Origin: Rugamonas fusca
Lineage (GTDB): Bacteria > Pseudomonadota > Gammaproteobacteria > Burkholderiales > Burkholderiaceae_D
Assembly: GCF_014042365.1 (NCBI RefSeq)
Contig: NZ_JACEZS010000032.1
Coordinates: 1-48,991 of the forward strand
DNA: 48,991 nucleotides
Direction: 5' to 3'
Part shown: one piece after another, positions 17,155-26,249 of the stretch
How the letters are laid out: each line of letters begins with the position of its first letter
Numbering within the stretch: position 1 is the stretch's first letter
Position numbers and translations under genes: made by a program
The notes under the pieces: model-generated
Told to the model about the DNA's origin: nothing
Databases searched by the model: none
Seen by the model: only the letters and a program-made list of their open reading frames with translations

Positions 17155-18210
17155 ATGCAATTCTTCGACGATTCCCTCCTGCCGGAAAACCAGGAAAAGC
17201 TCGTGATCCAGGTGGCGCCGTTCGGCCCGCAGTTCATCCCCAGCGATTCGGACGACATCGCCGTCACCATGGACCAGCAGGTGCAGAAGGCGGTCGACTG
17301 CTGGAACGCCGGCGCCACCGTGCTGCACGTGCACGTGCGTGAGGATGACGGCAAGGGTTCCAAGCGCCTGTCCAAGTTCAATGAAATGCTGGGCCGCCTG
17401 CGCGAAGCCGTGCCGGAGATGGTGCTGCAGGTGGGCGGTTCGATCTCGTTCGCGCCCGAAGGCGAGGGCGCCGAGGCCAAGTGGCTGAGCCACGACACGC
17501 GCCACATGCTGGCCGAGCTGACCCCGAAGCCGGACCAGGTCACCATCGCCATCAACAACATGCAGATGAACGTGTTCGAGCTGATGACGGCCGAAGACGG
17601 CGCCGGCACCATGCTGGCCGATCCGCGGGTGAAGGCGGCCTACCAGGACATGTGCACCGAGGCCACGCCCACCTTCTACATCGAACACCTGAAGCGGCTG
17701 CAGGAAGCGCGCATCCAGCCGCACTTCATGCTGGGCGGCGTGTCGCAACTGGAGACGGTCAAGCGCCTGATCCGGCGCGGTAACTATAACGGCCCGCTGG
17801 TGCTGAACTATGTGGCCATCGGCGGCGGCGCGGCCGGCCCCGACCCGTTCCACATGATGGAGTTCATTCGCCAGGTACCCGATGGCGCCGTGCTGACCAT
17901 CGAAGGCATCATGCGCAACGTGGCGCCGATGAACATGATGGCCATCGCCATGGGCTTGCACGTGCGCGTGGGCATCGAGGACAACCTGTGGCGCCGTCCC
18001 GGCGAGCGCATGACCTCGGTGGAGCAGATCGAGCAGATGGTGCGCCTGGCGCGCGAAGTGGGCCGCGATGTGGCCACCGGCAAGGAAGCGCGTACCATCT
18101 ACCAGATCGGCACCCAATACAATGATGTCGACACGACGTTGGCCAAGCTGGGCATGGCGCCCAACCGCAAGCCCGGCCAGCGTGGCTTCCCGATGAACCG
18201 GGTGGGGTAA
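17155..18210 (+). CDS. Beta-keto acid cleavage enzyme (BKACE, DUF849)
   Basis: The 351-residue protein belongs to the 3-keto-5-aminohexanoate cleavage (Kce) family. The metal-binding His pair is in VLHVHVRED (His58, His60), and GGSISFAPEG, FMLGGVSQLE and LRVGIEDN-like VRVGIEDNLW stretches match the TIM-barrel family. Members condense a beta-keto acid with acetyl-CoA, giving acetoacetate and a new CoA thioester. Substrates are diverse (for example 3-keto-5-aminohexanoate, dehydrocarnitine, beta-ketoadipate), and cannot be read from the sequence. The lysine-fermentation genes that accompany true Kce are absent, so another substrate is likely. The stop codon is 5 bases before the transporter gene. 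Confidence 0.93.
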   Translation: MQFFDDSLLPENQEKLVIQVAPFGPQFIPSDSDDIAVTMDQQVQKAVDCWNAGATVLHVHVREDDGKGSKRLSKFNEMLGRLREAVPEMVLQVGGSISFAPEGEGAEAKWLSHDTRHMLAELTPKPDQVTIAINNMQMNVFELMTAEDGAGTMLADPRVKAAYQDMCTEATPTFYIEHLKRLQEARIQPHFMLGGVSQLETVKRLIRRGNYNGPLVLNYVAIGGGAAGPDPFHMMEFIRQVPDGAVLTIEGIMRNVAPMNMMAIAMGLHVRVGIEDNLWRRPGERMTSVEQIEQMVRLAREVGRDVATGKEARTIYQIGTQYNDVDTTLAKLGMAPNRKPGQRGFPMNRVG

Positions 18211-18215
18211 TCATC

Positions 18216-19478
18216 ATGCAATGGCGGCACTTCCCCCGGATCGCCCTGTGCGTCCTGCTGTTCGCCCACATCCTCGCGCATGTGGACCGCAATATGCTGC
18301 TCGGCTTTTCGCCGCAGATCATCCGCGACATCGGGCTCTCCAACGCGCAGTATGGATTCCTGGTCGGTGCCGTCTGGGTGCTGAGTTTCGGCCTGATGGC
18401 CATGTTCATGGGCACGCTGGCGGACCGCTACTCGCGCCCGCGCGTGGTGGCCGTGGGCATGCTGGTGTGGAGCGTCTGCACCTGGGCCTCCGGCAACGTG
18501 CACGATTTCACGCAGATGGCGATGGCGCGCTTTTTCGTCGCCAGCGGCGAGGCGGCGCTGGTGCCGGCCGCCGTCAGCCTGCTGGCCGATCTGTTCCCGG
18601 CGCGCCGGCGCGGCACGGTGATCGGCATCTTCTTCACCGGCATCCCGCTGGGCATCGGCTTCAGCTTCCTGCTGGCCGGTACCTACGGCGAAACGCACGG
18701 CTGGCGCGACACCTTCCACGCGCTGGGCGTGATCGGCGCGCTGCTGGCGCTGCCGCTGGCCTGCCTGTCGGAGGAACGCGGCCAGCCGGGGCATGAGCGC
18801 GGCGCCCCGTTCGGCGCGCAGTTGCGGGCCCTGGCCCGCACCGTGCGCAACACGCCGGGCCTGCTACAAGTAATCGCCGGCTTCGTGCTGCTGCACATGG
18901 TGTTCGCCGGTTTCGCATTCACGCAAGTGTGGCTGGTCGATGAGCGGGGGCTGGACGCGGCCGCCATGGCCAAGCGCATCGGCATGCTGCAACTGGTGTT
19001 CGGCACCATCGGCGCCGTGTTCGGCGGCGGGCTGGGGGACCGCTTCGCGCATGTCATCAAGGGTGGTCACGCCGGTTTCGTGGCGGCGCTGGTGGTGCTG
19101 TGCGCGCCGTTCATGCTCGCTTACCGTTTCGCCGCGCCCGGTTCCGCGCTGTTCTACCTGGGCATGTGCGCCGGCGCCTTCCTGCCGATGGCCGCCTACG
19201 GCCCGGCCAACACGCTGATCCAGGGCATGGTGCCGGCCACCATGCGCTCCACCGTGGCCGGCTTCACCATGATGGCGATTAACGTGGTGGCCATCTCGCT
19301 GGGCAGCCTCGCGGTGGGCGCCGGGCGTGACCTGCTGGCCGGCGCCGGCGTGGCCTCGCCCTTCACGGCCATGCTGCTGGCCACGGACGTGTTGGCGATC
19401 GCCTCGGTGGTATTGTTCGCCGGCGCGGCGCGGCGCGGCACCGTGGTGTGCCTGCCGGCCGCCATCCGTTCACATTGA
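18216..19478 (+). CDS. MFS transporter, probable substrate uptake for the BKACE operon
   Basis: The 420-residue protein has about 12 hydrophobic segments. The motif between TM2 and TM3, GTLADRYSRPRVVAVG, is the MFS signature. A second copy in the other half, GGGLGDRFAHVIKGG, is consistent. It is the last gene of the operon and is likely an importer for the organic acid degraded by the other products. A convergent hairpin lies just after the stop. Confidence 0.92.
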   Translation: MQWRHFPRIALCVLLFAHILAHVDRNMLLGFSPQIIRDIGLSNAQYGFLVGAVWVLSFGLMAMFMGTLADRYSRPRVVAVGMLVWSVCTWASGNVHDFTQMAMARFFVASGEAALVPAAVSLLADLFPARRRGTVIGIFFTGIPLGIGFSFLLAGTYGETHGWRDTFHALGVIGALLALPLACLSEERGQPGHERGAPFGAQLRALARTVRNTPGLLQVIAGFVLLHMVFAGFAFTQVWLVDERGLDAAAMAKRIGMLQLVFGTIGAVFGGGLGDRFAHVIKGGHAGFVAALVVLCAPFMLAYRFAAPGSALFYLGMCAGAFLPMAAYGPANTLIQGMVPATMRSTVAGFTMMAINVVAISLGSLAVGAGRDLLAGAGVASPFTAMLLATDVLAIASVVLFAGAARRGTVVCLPAAIRSH

Positions 19479-19483
19479 GCGGA

Positions 19484-19513
19484 CGCCGCTCCCATGGAGG
19501 GACGGGAGCGGCG
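19484..19513. terminator. Hairpin between convergent genes
   Basis: CGCCGCTCCC at 19484-19493 and GGGAGCGGCG at 19504-19513 form a perfect 10-base-pair stem with a 10-base loop. No T-run follows on either strand, so it may act with Rho or as a transcript stabiliser. It is placed between the MFS and S8 protease stop codons. Confidence 0.5.
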
Positions 19514-19524
19514 CCATTTCCGAC

Positions 19525-21096
<1,572 letters not shown>

Positions 21097-21437
21097 GATG
21101 AGTCCTGGAAATCGTGAATGGGAGGGATGGTCTTGCACGCCAGAAACGATACGGCCGCCGGTCGCGGCGATCGAAATCCGATGCTATGAGCGTTCCAATC
21201 CGGGGTCAATCGCGATGTCTAAATAACATGCGAAATTGATGGAAAAACCACAAAATTAACTTTAAGCAATACCATTTGCGGGGCCGGTGTTGCTGCATGC
21301 GCAGGTGGCTGGCGGATTGATAGCTTTTCGATGTGCGTGTGCTAAAGTGATTTGGCTTGTCGGAAAGAAAACACGAGTCGTGCACGGCGGAGGTAGGTTT
21401 CAATCTTTTAGATGACCATCAAAAGGGGAGAAATATC
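21097..21437. promoter_or_regulatory. AT-rich divergent intergenic region
   Basis: These 341 bases between two diverging genes hold the presumed promoters of the S8 protease and the toxin-like gene. A possible + promoter is TTGATA at 21317-21322 with TAAAGT at 21343-21348, but a 20-base spacer is long. The stretch 21215-21275 is distinctly AT-rich. No clear repeat or att site is seen. A frame from TTG at 21357 runs into the toxin-like gene, but the true start is set by the Shine-Dalgarno at 21421-21430. Confidence 0.4.
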
Positions 21438-22001
21438 ATGGCCAAATACGGTTGGTTGCCCGAGGGTGTGAATCGGGCCAGGCGCATCATCGGCAGGGTG
21501 ATAAACCAAAAAGAATTGCCCGCTTTTGTCTACCGATTCGACGCGCGGTCGCCCGCGACGATCCGGGCCACGGGTTTTCAGCCATGGAACGGCGCCGGCG
21601 GCATTTCGATGATGGAGCATGTGAACAACGCCTACGCGACCGGCCACGCGCAGGCCGGGCAGCAAACGAAATATGACAGCCAGTTCGTCTCCACCGGCGC
21701 CTACGGCATCCTCAAGCGCATCGACCCCACCTTCGCGCAGCAGGTGCTGCAAACCAACCTGTACAAGATCGACGCGGCGGTGGCCTTGCAGACCGGCATG
21801 TTCTACGACGCCAATGATGTGTTCGACCGGGCCGGCGTGAACCGGCCGTATGCGACGCAGCGCGAATGGATCAAGGAAGGCGGCATCGACCAGGCCGCCG
21901 TGGTCGCCACCATGACCGGCGCCAACTACGCGGCGCAACTGGCCATGCCCGGCGGCACCGCCCCGGACGAGGGGGCGCTGCAGGGGTGGGCGGCGTTCTG
22001 A
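21438..22001 (+). CDS. Putative ADP-ribosyltransferase, cholera-toxin-A / pertussis-S1-like, with Q-x-E
   Basis: The 187-residue protein has the ordered motif set of R-S-E-class mono-ADP-ribosyltransferases. Arg33 is in VYRFDARSP (compare VYR(Y/A)DSRPP of known toxins), followed by ATGFQPW. Ser85-Thr86-Gly87 is in SQFVSTGAYG, the STS position. MFYDANDVF matches the MFNVNDVLG region of cholera toxin A. QREWIKEGGI then aligns with EQEVSALGGI, so Gln141-x-Glu143 stands where the catalytic E-x-E is. Glu143 would be the NAD-binding glutamate. The Q-x-E form is known from C3-like and DNA-guanine-modifying enzymes, so an arginine target is doubtful. No signal peptide and no B subunit is seen; secretion route and immunity partner are unknown. 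AGGGGAG lies 7 bases before the ATG. Confidence 0.72.
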   Translation: MAKYGWLPEGVNRARRIIGRVINQKELPAFVYRFDARSPATIRATGFQPWNGAGGISMMEHVNNAYATGHAQAGQQTKYDSQFVSTGAYGILKRIDPTFAQQVLQTNLYKIDAAVALQTGMFYDANDVFDRAGVNRPYATQREWIKEGGIDQAAVVATMTGANYAAQLAMPGGTAPDEGALQGWAAF

Positions 22002-22043
22002 GGCGCGGTGGGCGCGCGCCCGTCGCGGCGACTGTTCGCCGGC

Positions 22044-23690
22044 TCAGGCGGCCGGGCTGGCGCCGGGCAGGCGGCCGGCGATCTGCGCCGGCGCCGCTGG
22101 CGCCTTGCCGGGCTGCCGCGTGTCGCCGCCCGCGCGCAGGCGGAACGCTGCCACCGCCTGCGCCAGGTGCTGCGCCTTGTGTTTCAGCTCGCCAGCCGCG
22201 GCGGCAATCTGGCTGACCATGCTGGCGTTGTGCTGGGTGGCGCTGTCGATCCGCTGCATGGCGCCCGACACCTGCTCCAGGCCGGCATTCTGGTCGCGGC
22301 TGGCCTGGGCGATGTCGCTCACCTCCGCCGAGACCCGCTGGATACCACCGACAATCTCCGCCATGGCGTTGCCGGCCGCCGCCACGTGCATGGCGCCCTG
22401 GTCGATGCGCTCGACGCTGTTGGTGATCAGTACCTTGATTTCCTGCGCCGCGCTCGCGCTGCGCTGGGCCAGGCTGCGTACTTCGCTGGCGACGACGGCG
22501 AAGCCACGCCCCTGTTCGCCCGCGCGGGCCGCCTCCACCGAGGCATTCAGCGCCAGGATGTTGCTCTGGAAAGCAATACTCTCGATCACGCCGATGATGT
22601 CGGCGATCTGCCGCGCGCTGTCGTTGACGCTCTGCATGGTATGCACCGCCTGCTGGACGGCGCCGCCGCCCTGTTCCGCCATCTGGTTGGCGCGCACCGC
22701 CAGTGTGTAGGCCAGTTGGGCATGTTCGGCATTGCGCTGGACGGTGGCGCCGAAACGCGCCATGGCGCCCACGGTTTGCACCAGCGCGCTGGCCTGGCTG
22801 TCCGTGCGCGCGGCCAGGTCCTGGTTGCCGGCGGAAATCTGGCTGGCCGCGGCCGATACGGTCTCCGCATGGGCGCGCACGCCGCTGACCATGTCGCTCA
22901 GCCCGCGCTGCATGTGCGCCGCGTAGGCCAGCACGCTGCGCTGGTCACCGGGCGCCAGGTCGAAGCGCTGCGTCAGGTCGCCTGCCGCCAGGCGGCTGAA
23001 CAGCGCGCGCAGCACGTGCGGTTCAGCACCGAGCTCGGCCGCCAGGCTGCGCTCGATGGCCAAGCCGGCCAGCACCGACAGCAGCACCGCCAGCGCCATG
23101 CCGCCGATGTAGCTGCGGCGCTGCGCCTGGTAAGTGGCGTGGGCCGCCGCCACCATGGCTTGCGCACGGCCGGCCGTCAAGGTGGCGTAGTCGTCGGCGG
23201 CAGCGGTCAGTTGCCGCAACAGGGGCCGGCAATCCTCGTTCATGCGCTGTACGGCCCGTTCATGCTGGCCCTGCAGCGCCAGGTGGACAATATCGAGCGC
23301 CACCGGGGCGTAGCGTTGTTCGACCTCGGCCACGGCGGCGATCTTGTCGCGCACCAGCGAGGGCACGTCCGGCGCCTGCGCCAGCTGCTGCAGGCGCGCC
23401 AGTTGCTCGCCGACACGGGCGTGCGCCGCCATCACGGCTTGCTGCTCCAGGGCCAGGTCGGCGGGTGACGCCACCAGCACCAGGTTACGGGCCGCGATGG
23501 CGCGGTCGTCCACGGCGGCGCGCAGCCGCTCCATGGTGTGGGCGCGGGCGTTGATGCCATTGACGAATTGGTCGAAACGTTCGCTGGTGGCAGACAGCAG
23601 GTAGTTGGCGGACAGCGCCATCGCCAGCACCAGCAGGGTCAGCGCGCCGAAAGCGAGGCGCAGCTTGCTGCGCACGGTCAGTGGATGCAT
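22044..23690 (-). CDS. Methyl-accepting chemotaxis protein
   Basis: From ATG at 23690 the product has 548 residues: TM1 (about 11-30), a four-helix-bundle-type periplasmic sensor domain (about 31-188), TM2 (about 190-208), HAMP (about 210-262) and the cytoplasmic signalling domain. The hairpin tip is well conserved: IAFQSNILALNASVEAARAG, then EQGRGFAVVASEVRSLAQRS. There is no C-terminal NWETF-type pentapeptide. A longer frame from 24176 is not a real start. The gene overlaps the EAL gene by 13 bases, and AAGGA precedes its start, so translation is probably coupled. It likely senses a signal related to its partner's c-di-GMP role. Confidence 0.95.
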   Translation of the reverse strand: MHPLTVRSKLRLAFGALTLLVLAMALSANYLLSATSERFDQFVNGINARAHTMERLRAAVDDRAIAARNLVLVASPADLALEQQAVMAAHARVGEQLARLQQLAQAPDVPSLVRDKIAAVAEVEQRYAPVALDIVHLALQGQHERAVQRMNEDCRPLLRQLTAAADDYATLTAGRAQAMVAAAHATYQAQRRSYIGGMALAVLLSVLAGLAIERSLAAELGAEPHVLRALFSRLAAGDLTQRFDLAPGDQRSVLAYAAHMQRGLSDMVSGVRAHAETVSAAASQISAGNQDLAARTDSQASALVQTVGAMARFGATVQRNAEHAQLAYTLAVRANQMAEQGGGAVQQAVHTMQSVNDSARQIADIIGVIESIAFQSNILALNASVEAARAGEQGRGFAVVASEVRSLAQRSASAAQEIKVLITNSVERIDQGAMHVAAAGNAMAEIVGGIQRVSAEVSDIAQASRDQNAGLEQVSGAMQRIDSATQHNASMVSQIAAAAGELKHKAQHLAQAVAAFRLRAGGDTRQPGKAPAAPAQIAGRLPGASPAA

Positions 23691-24478
23691 GACAGATCCT
23701 TTGTTGGCGTGAATGCGGCAGGCGTGGTTGCTGCCGCCCAATGAATGCCGGGCACCTGGCCGACGACCGGGCGACTGAACAGGTAGCCCTGGAACAGCTT
23801 GACGCCCTGCGCGCGCAGGTAGCGCAGTTCGCCCACCGATTCCACCCCTTCGGCGATGACTTCGATCCGCAGCGCCCGGCAGACCTCGATGATGCTGCGC
23901 ACGATGACCTGGCGCACGTGGTTCTCGTGCACGTCGCGGATCAGGTCCATGTCGAGCTTGATGTAGTCGGGCTGGAAGTCGGCCAGCAGGTTCAGCCCGG
24001 CATAGCCGGCGCCGAAATCGTCGATGGCGGTCTTGAAGCCCTGGCGCCGGTATTCCCGCACGATGTTGCGCAGGTGCTGCTTGTCGCGCACTTGCTCGCT
24101 TTCCGTGATTTCGAACAGCAGGCGGTGGGTCGGCATCTGGTGGCGCCGTGCCGCTGCCAGCGTGGCGCGGATGCATGTCTCGGGCTCGTACACGGCATTG
24201 GGCAGGAAATTGATGCTCAACAAGCCTTGCAGGCCCAGGCCGCTGGCCAGCTCCACGGCCTTGGTGCGGCAGGCCTGGTCGAAGGCATAGCGGTTCTCGG
24301 CATTTACCTGCGACAACACGTGCGCCGCGCCCGCCCCGTCGAGGCCGCGCACCAGCGATTCATGCGCGAACACGGTCCGTCGCTCGACGTCCACGATAGG
24401 CTGGAACGCCATGGTGAAGTCGAACGGCAGTGCGCGGCCGGCGCGGCAAGCCTGGCAGGCTGGTACCTGGATAGTCAT
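23678..24478 (-). CDS. EAL domain c-di-GMP phosphodiesterase
   Basis: The 266-residue protein is almost only an EAL domain after a short Cys-bearing start (CQACRAG at 8-14). The signature glutamate is in ESLVRG (Glu40, ESL instead of EAL). The other catalytic and metal residues are present: Asn90, Glu123 in FEITES, DDFG (153-156), Lys174, Glu210 in IAEGVES and Gln230 in FQGYLF. It is therefore probably an active phosphodiesterase degrading c-di-GMP. It has no sensor domain, so control is likely at transcription, by the divergent MerR-type photoreceptor-like regulator. AAGGGGG lies a few bases before the ATG. The stop codon is inside the chemoreceptor gene. Confidence 0.93.
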   Translation of the reverse strand: MTIQVPACQACRAGRALPFDFTMAFQPIVDVERRTVFAHESLVRGLDGAGAAHVLSQVNAENRYAFDQACRTKAVELASGLGLQGLLSINFLPNAVYEPETCIRATLAAARRHQMPTHRLLFEITESEQVRDKQHLRNIVREYRRQGFKTAIDDFGAGYAGLNLLADFQPDYIKLDMDLIRDVHENHVRQVIVRSIIEVCRALRIEVIAEGVESVGELRYLRAQGVKLFQGYLFSRPVVGQVPGIHWAAATTPAAFTPTKDLSCIH

Positions 24479-24500
24479 CGTAAGCCCCCTTGGGTATAAT

Positions 24501-24580
24501 TTTGTCTAAGACAAAGTGGAGGCAATTATGCCCGCGGGAAATATTTTTGTCTAGGACAAAATGGGCGGCGTGGCTAAAAT
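24501..24580. promoter_or_regulatory. Divergent promoters with two matching palindromic operators
   Basis: TTTGTCTAAGACAAA (24501-24515) is a perfect palindrome around one base. TTTTGTCTAGGACAAAA (24545-24561) is a perfect one around TAG. Both share TTTGTC-TAR-GACAAA, and their centres are 45 bases apart. For the EAL gene a -10, CATAAT (24525-24530 on the minus strand), and a -35, TAGACA (24548-24553), are spaced 17 bases, so the second palindrome covers -35 and the first covers the transcription start. For the MerR gene, TAAAAT (24575-24580) with a -35 inside the same palindrome is plausible. This is the layout of a repressor acting on both promoters, probably the MerR-type protein. Confidence 0.7.
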
Positions 24581-24619
24581 GGCGCCATATCAATTCAGCA
24601 TTCTTTTCTGGCAAACCGC

Positions 24620-25546
24620 ATGAATCCTCAGGAATTGTTCACCATCGCCGCCGTGGAACGCGACACCAGGTTGTCCAAGGACACCTTGCGCATCTGGGAA
24701 CGCCGTTACGGCTTTCCACAACCGTTGCGCAACCAGCAAGGGGAGCGCCTGTACCCCGCGGACCAGGTGCAGCGCCTGCAGTTGATGCAAATCCTGTTGA
24801 GCGGCGGCCTGCGCCCGGCGGCGATCGCCGGCTTGCCGCTGGAGGCGTTGCAAGGGCTGCTGGACCAGCGCCAGACGGTCGCGCCGCCGCCGCCGGCCGC
24901 GGCGCTCGCCTTGCATGCCGACTGCCTGCGGGCCTTGCGCCAGCACGATATGCCGGCACTGCTGCAACTGCTGAACCGGAGCGCCAAGCGGCTCGGTCTC
25001 GCCGGCCTGGTGTGCGACGTGCTGGCCGACTTGACGGCCGAAGTGGGGCGGGCGTGGGCGCGCGGCCAGATCGAAGTGTTCGAGGAGCACTTGTACACCG
25101 AATGCGTCAGCACCATGCTGCGCCAGGCGCTGGCCGAATTGATGCTGCAAAGCGCCCGGCAACGGCCGCGCATCCTGTTGACCACGGTACCGCAGGAAGC
25201 ACATGGATTGGGCTTGTTGATGGCGCATACCCTGATGGCGCTGCAGGGCTGCGACTGCCGCTCGCTCGGGCTGCAGACGCCGCTCCAGCAGCTGGTACAG
25301 GCGGTGAGCGCGCAAGCGATTGACGTGCTGGCGCTCAGCTTCAGCCAGACCATGCGTGCCACGGACGTGCAGCGCAACTTGCGCGACGTGCGCCTGGCGC
25401 TGCCGGAGCAGGTGCAGATCTGGGCCGGTGGCAGTCATCCGGCGCTGGTCAAACTGGCGTTGCCCGGCGTGACGACACTCGCGCGGCTGGAGGATATCGG
25501 CCCCGCCATTGCCGCCTGGCGCGAGGCCGCGTCTTTGACGCTGTAG
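24620..25546 (+). CDS. MerR-type regulator with CarH/LitR-like B12-binding (light-sensing) domain
   Basis: The 308-residue product has a MerR helix-turn-helix (residues 6-72) with LRIWERRYGFPQP and RLY, the CarH/LitR/BluR branch. The C-terminal part has both halves of a cobalamin-binding module. Trp146 and Glu156-His157 form the Wx9EH motif of the helical cap (W-ARGQIEVFE-EH), and Glu193-Ala-His195-x-x-Gly198 (EAHGLG) is the ExHxxG that gives the lower cobalt ligand. In CarH and LitR these residues bind adenosylcobalamin and make the repressor light-sensitive. Their conservation strongly suggests a B12 photoreceptor here, in contrast to BluR/MlrA which lack them. It is divergent from the EAL-chemoreceptor pair, its probable targets. 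Confidence 0.85.
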   Translation: MNPQELFTIAAVERDTRLSKDTLRIWERRYGFPQPLRNQQGERLYPADQVQRLQLMQILLSGGLRPAAIAGLPLEALQGLLDQRQTVAPPPPAAALALHADCLRALRQHDMPALLQLLNRSAKRLGLAGLVCDVLADLTAEVGRAWARGQIEVFEEHLYTECVSTMLRQALAELMLQSARQRPRILLTTVPQEAHGLGLLMAHTLMALQGCDCRSLGLQTPLQQLVQAVSAQAIDVLALSFSQTMRATDVQRNLRDVRLALPEQVQIWAGGSHPALVKLALPGVTTLARLEDIGPAIAAWREAASLTL

Positions 25547-25712
25547 TTCGCTCTTTGCTGAACGCGAAAAGCGATCAATCCGGCGTGGTCCCGGTGGGGG
25601 GCTTTATGTCCGGGCTAGGCATCTTGACCTATGTGCTTGGAATCGGCGTTCAGCGAGAATAGGTGGGTGGCAACCGTCCTCGATAACCTTTCCTTGCACC
25701 GGAGCAGGCAAA

Positions 25713-26189
25713 ATGAAGCAAACCGTCTTGACCGTCCTCGCCGTGTGCGCCCTGGCCACGGCGCCCGCCTTCGCAGCGCAGGACATGCATCAGCACGGCC
25801 ACGATGCGCACGGCGCCACGCTGCAACTCAATGCGGGCAAGAAATGGGAAACCGATGCCGCGCTGCGCAAGGACATGGGCGCCATTCGCCAGTCGATGGC
25901 AAGCTCCCTGGACGCGATCCACGCCAACAAGATGCCGCCCCAAGCCTATGCGGCGCTGGCCAGGAAAGTGGAGGATGGCGTGGCCGACATGGTCGCCAAC
26001 TGCAAACTGGCGCCGGCTGCCGATGCGCAACTGCATGTCGTGGTCGCCGAGTTGCTGGCCGGTGCGGAGCACATGGCAGGCAAGGCCAAATCGGGCACGC
26101 CCCAGGACGGCGCCGTGAAGGTGATCGGTGCGCTCAACAACTACGGCAAGTATTTCGACGACCCGGACTTCCAGCCGATCTCGCACTGA
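25713..26189 (+). CDS. Small periplasmic protein with His-rich N-terminus (DnrO-like)
   Basis: The product has 158 residues: a signal peptide (cleavage near AFA-AQ, about residue 21), then MHQHGHDAHG, a run of His that could bind metal, and a helical body with the stretch LQLNAGKKWETDAALRKDM, which I recall from proteins annotated as DnrO-like. It contains a lone Cys and no CxxCH, so it is not a c-type cytochrome despite the helical-bundle appearance. Its role is unknown; the histidines suggest copper or other metal handling. GGAGCAGG lies a few bases before the ATG. Confidence 0.8.
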   Translation: MKQTVLTVLAVCALATAPAFAAQDMHQHGHDAHGATLQLNAGKKWETDAALRKDMGAIRQSMASSLDAIHANKMPPQAYAALARKVEDGVADMVANCKLAPAADAQLHVVVAELLAGAEHMAGKAKSGTPQDGAVKVIGALNNYGKYFDDPDFQPISH

Positions 26190-26249
26190 GCATGCACTGA
26201 GCACGCACTGTGCCAGGGCGACGGGCCTGCAACGCTGGATCCAAAGGCA

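Noticed and set aside
16313..18210. Lysine fermentation (Kce-Kal) cluster
   Set aside because: Only the BKACE member is present; Kal, Kdd, KamA and KamD/E homologues are not.
22044..24176. 710-residue version of the chemoreceptor
   Set aside because: The first 160 residues are out-of-frame translation of the EAL gene; the true start at 23690 has AAGGA and a signal-anchor helix right after.
23678..24478. Degenerate EAL domain, as in E. coli BluF
   Set aside because: The signature reads ESL, but all catalytic and metal-binding positions (E40, N90, E123, D153, D154, K174, E210, Q230) are present, so it is likely active.
25713..26189. Cytochrome c' candidate
   Set aside because: Helical-bundle look and length fit, but there is no CxxCH haem site.
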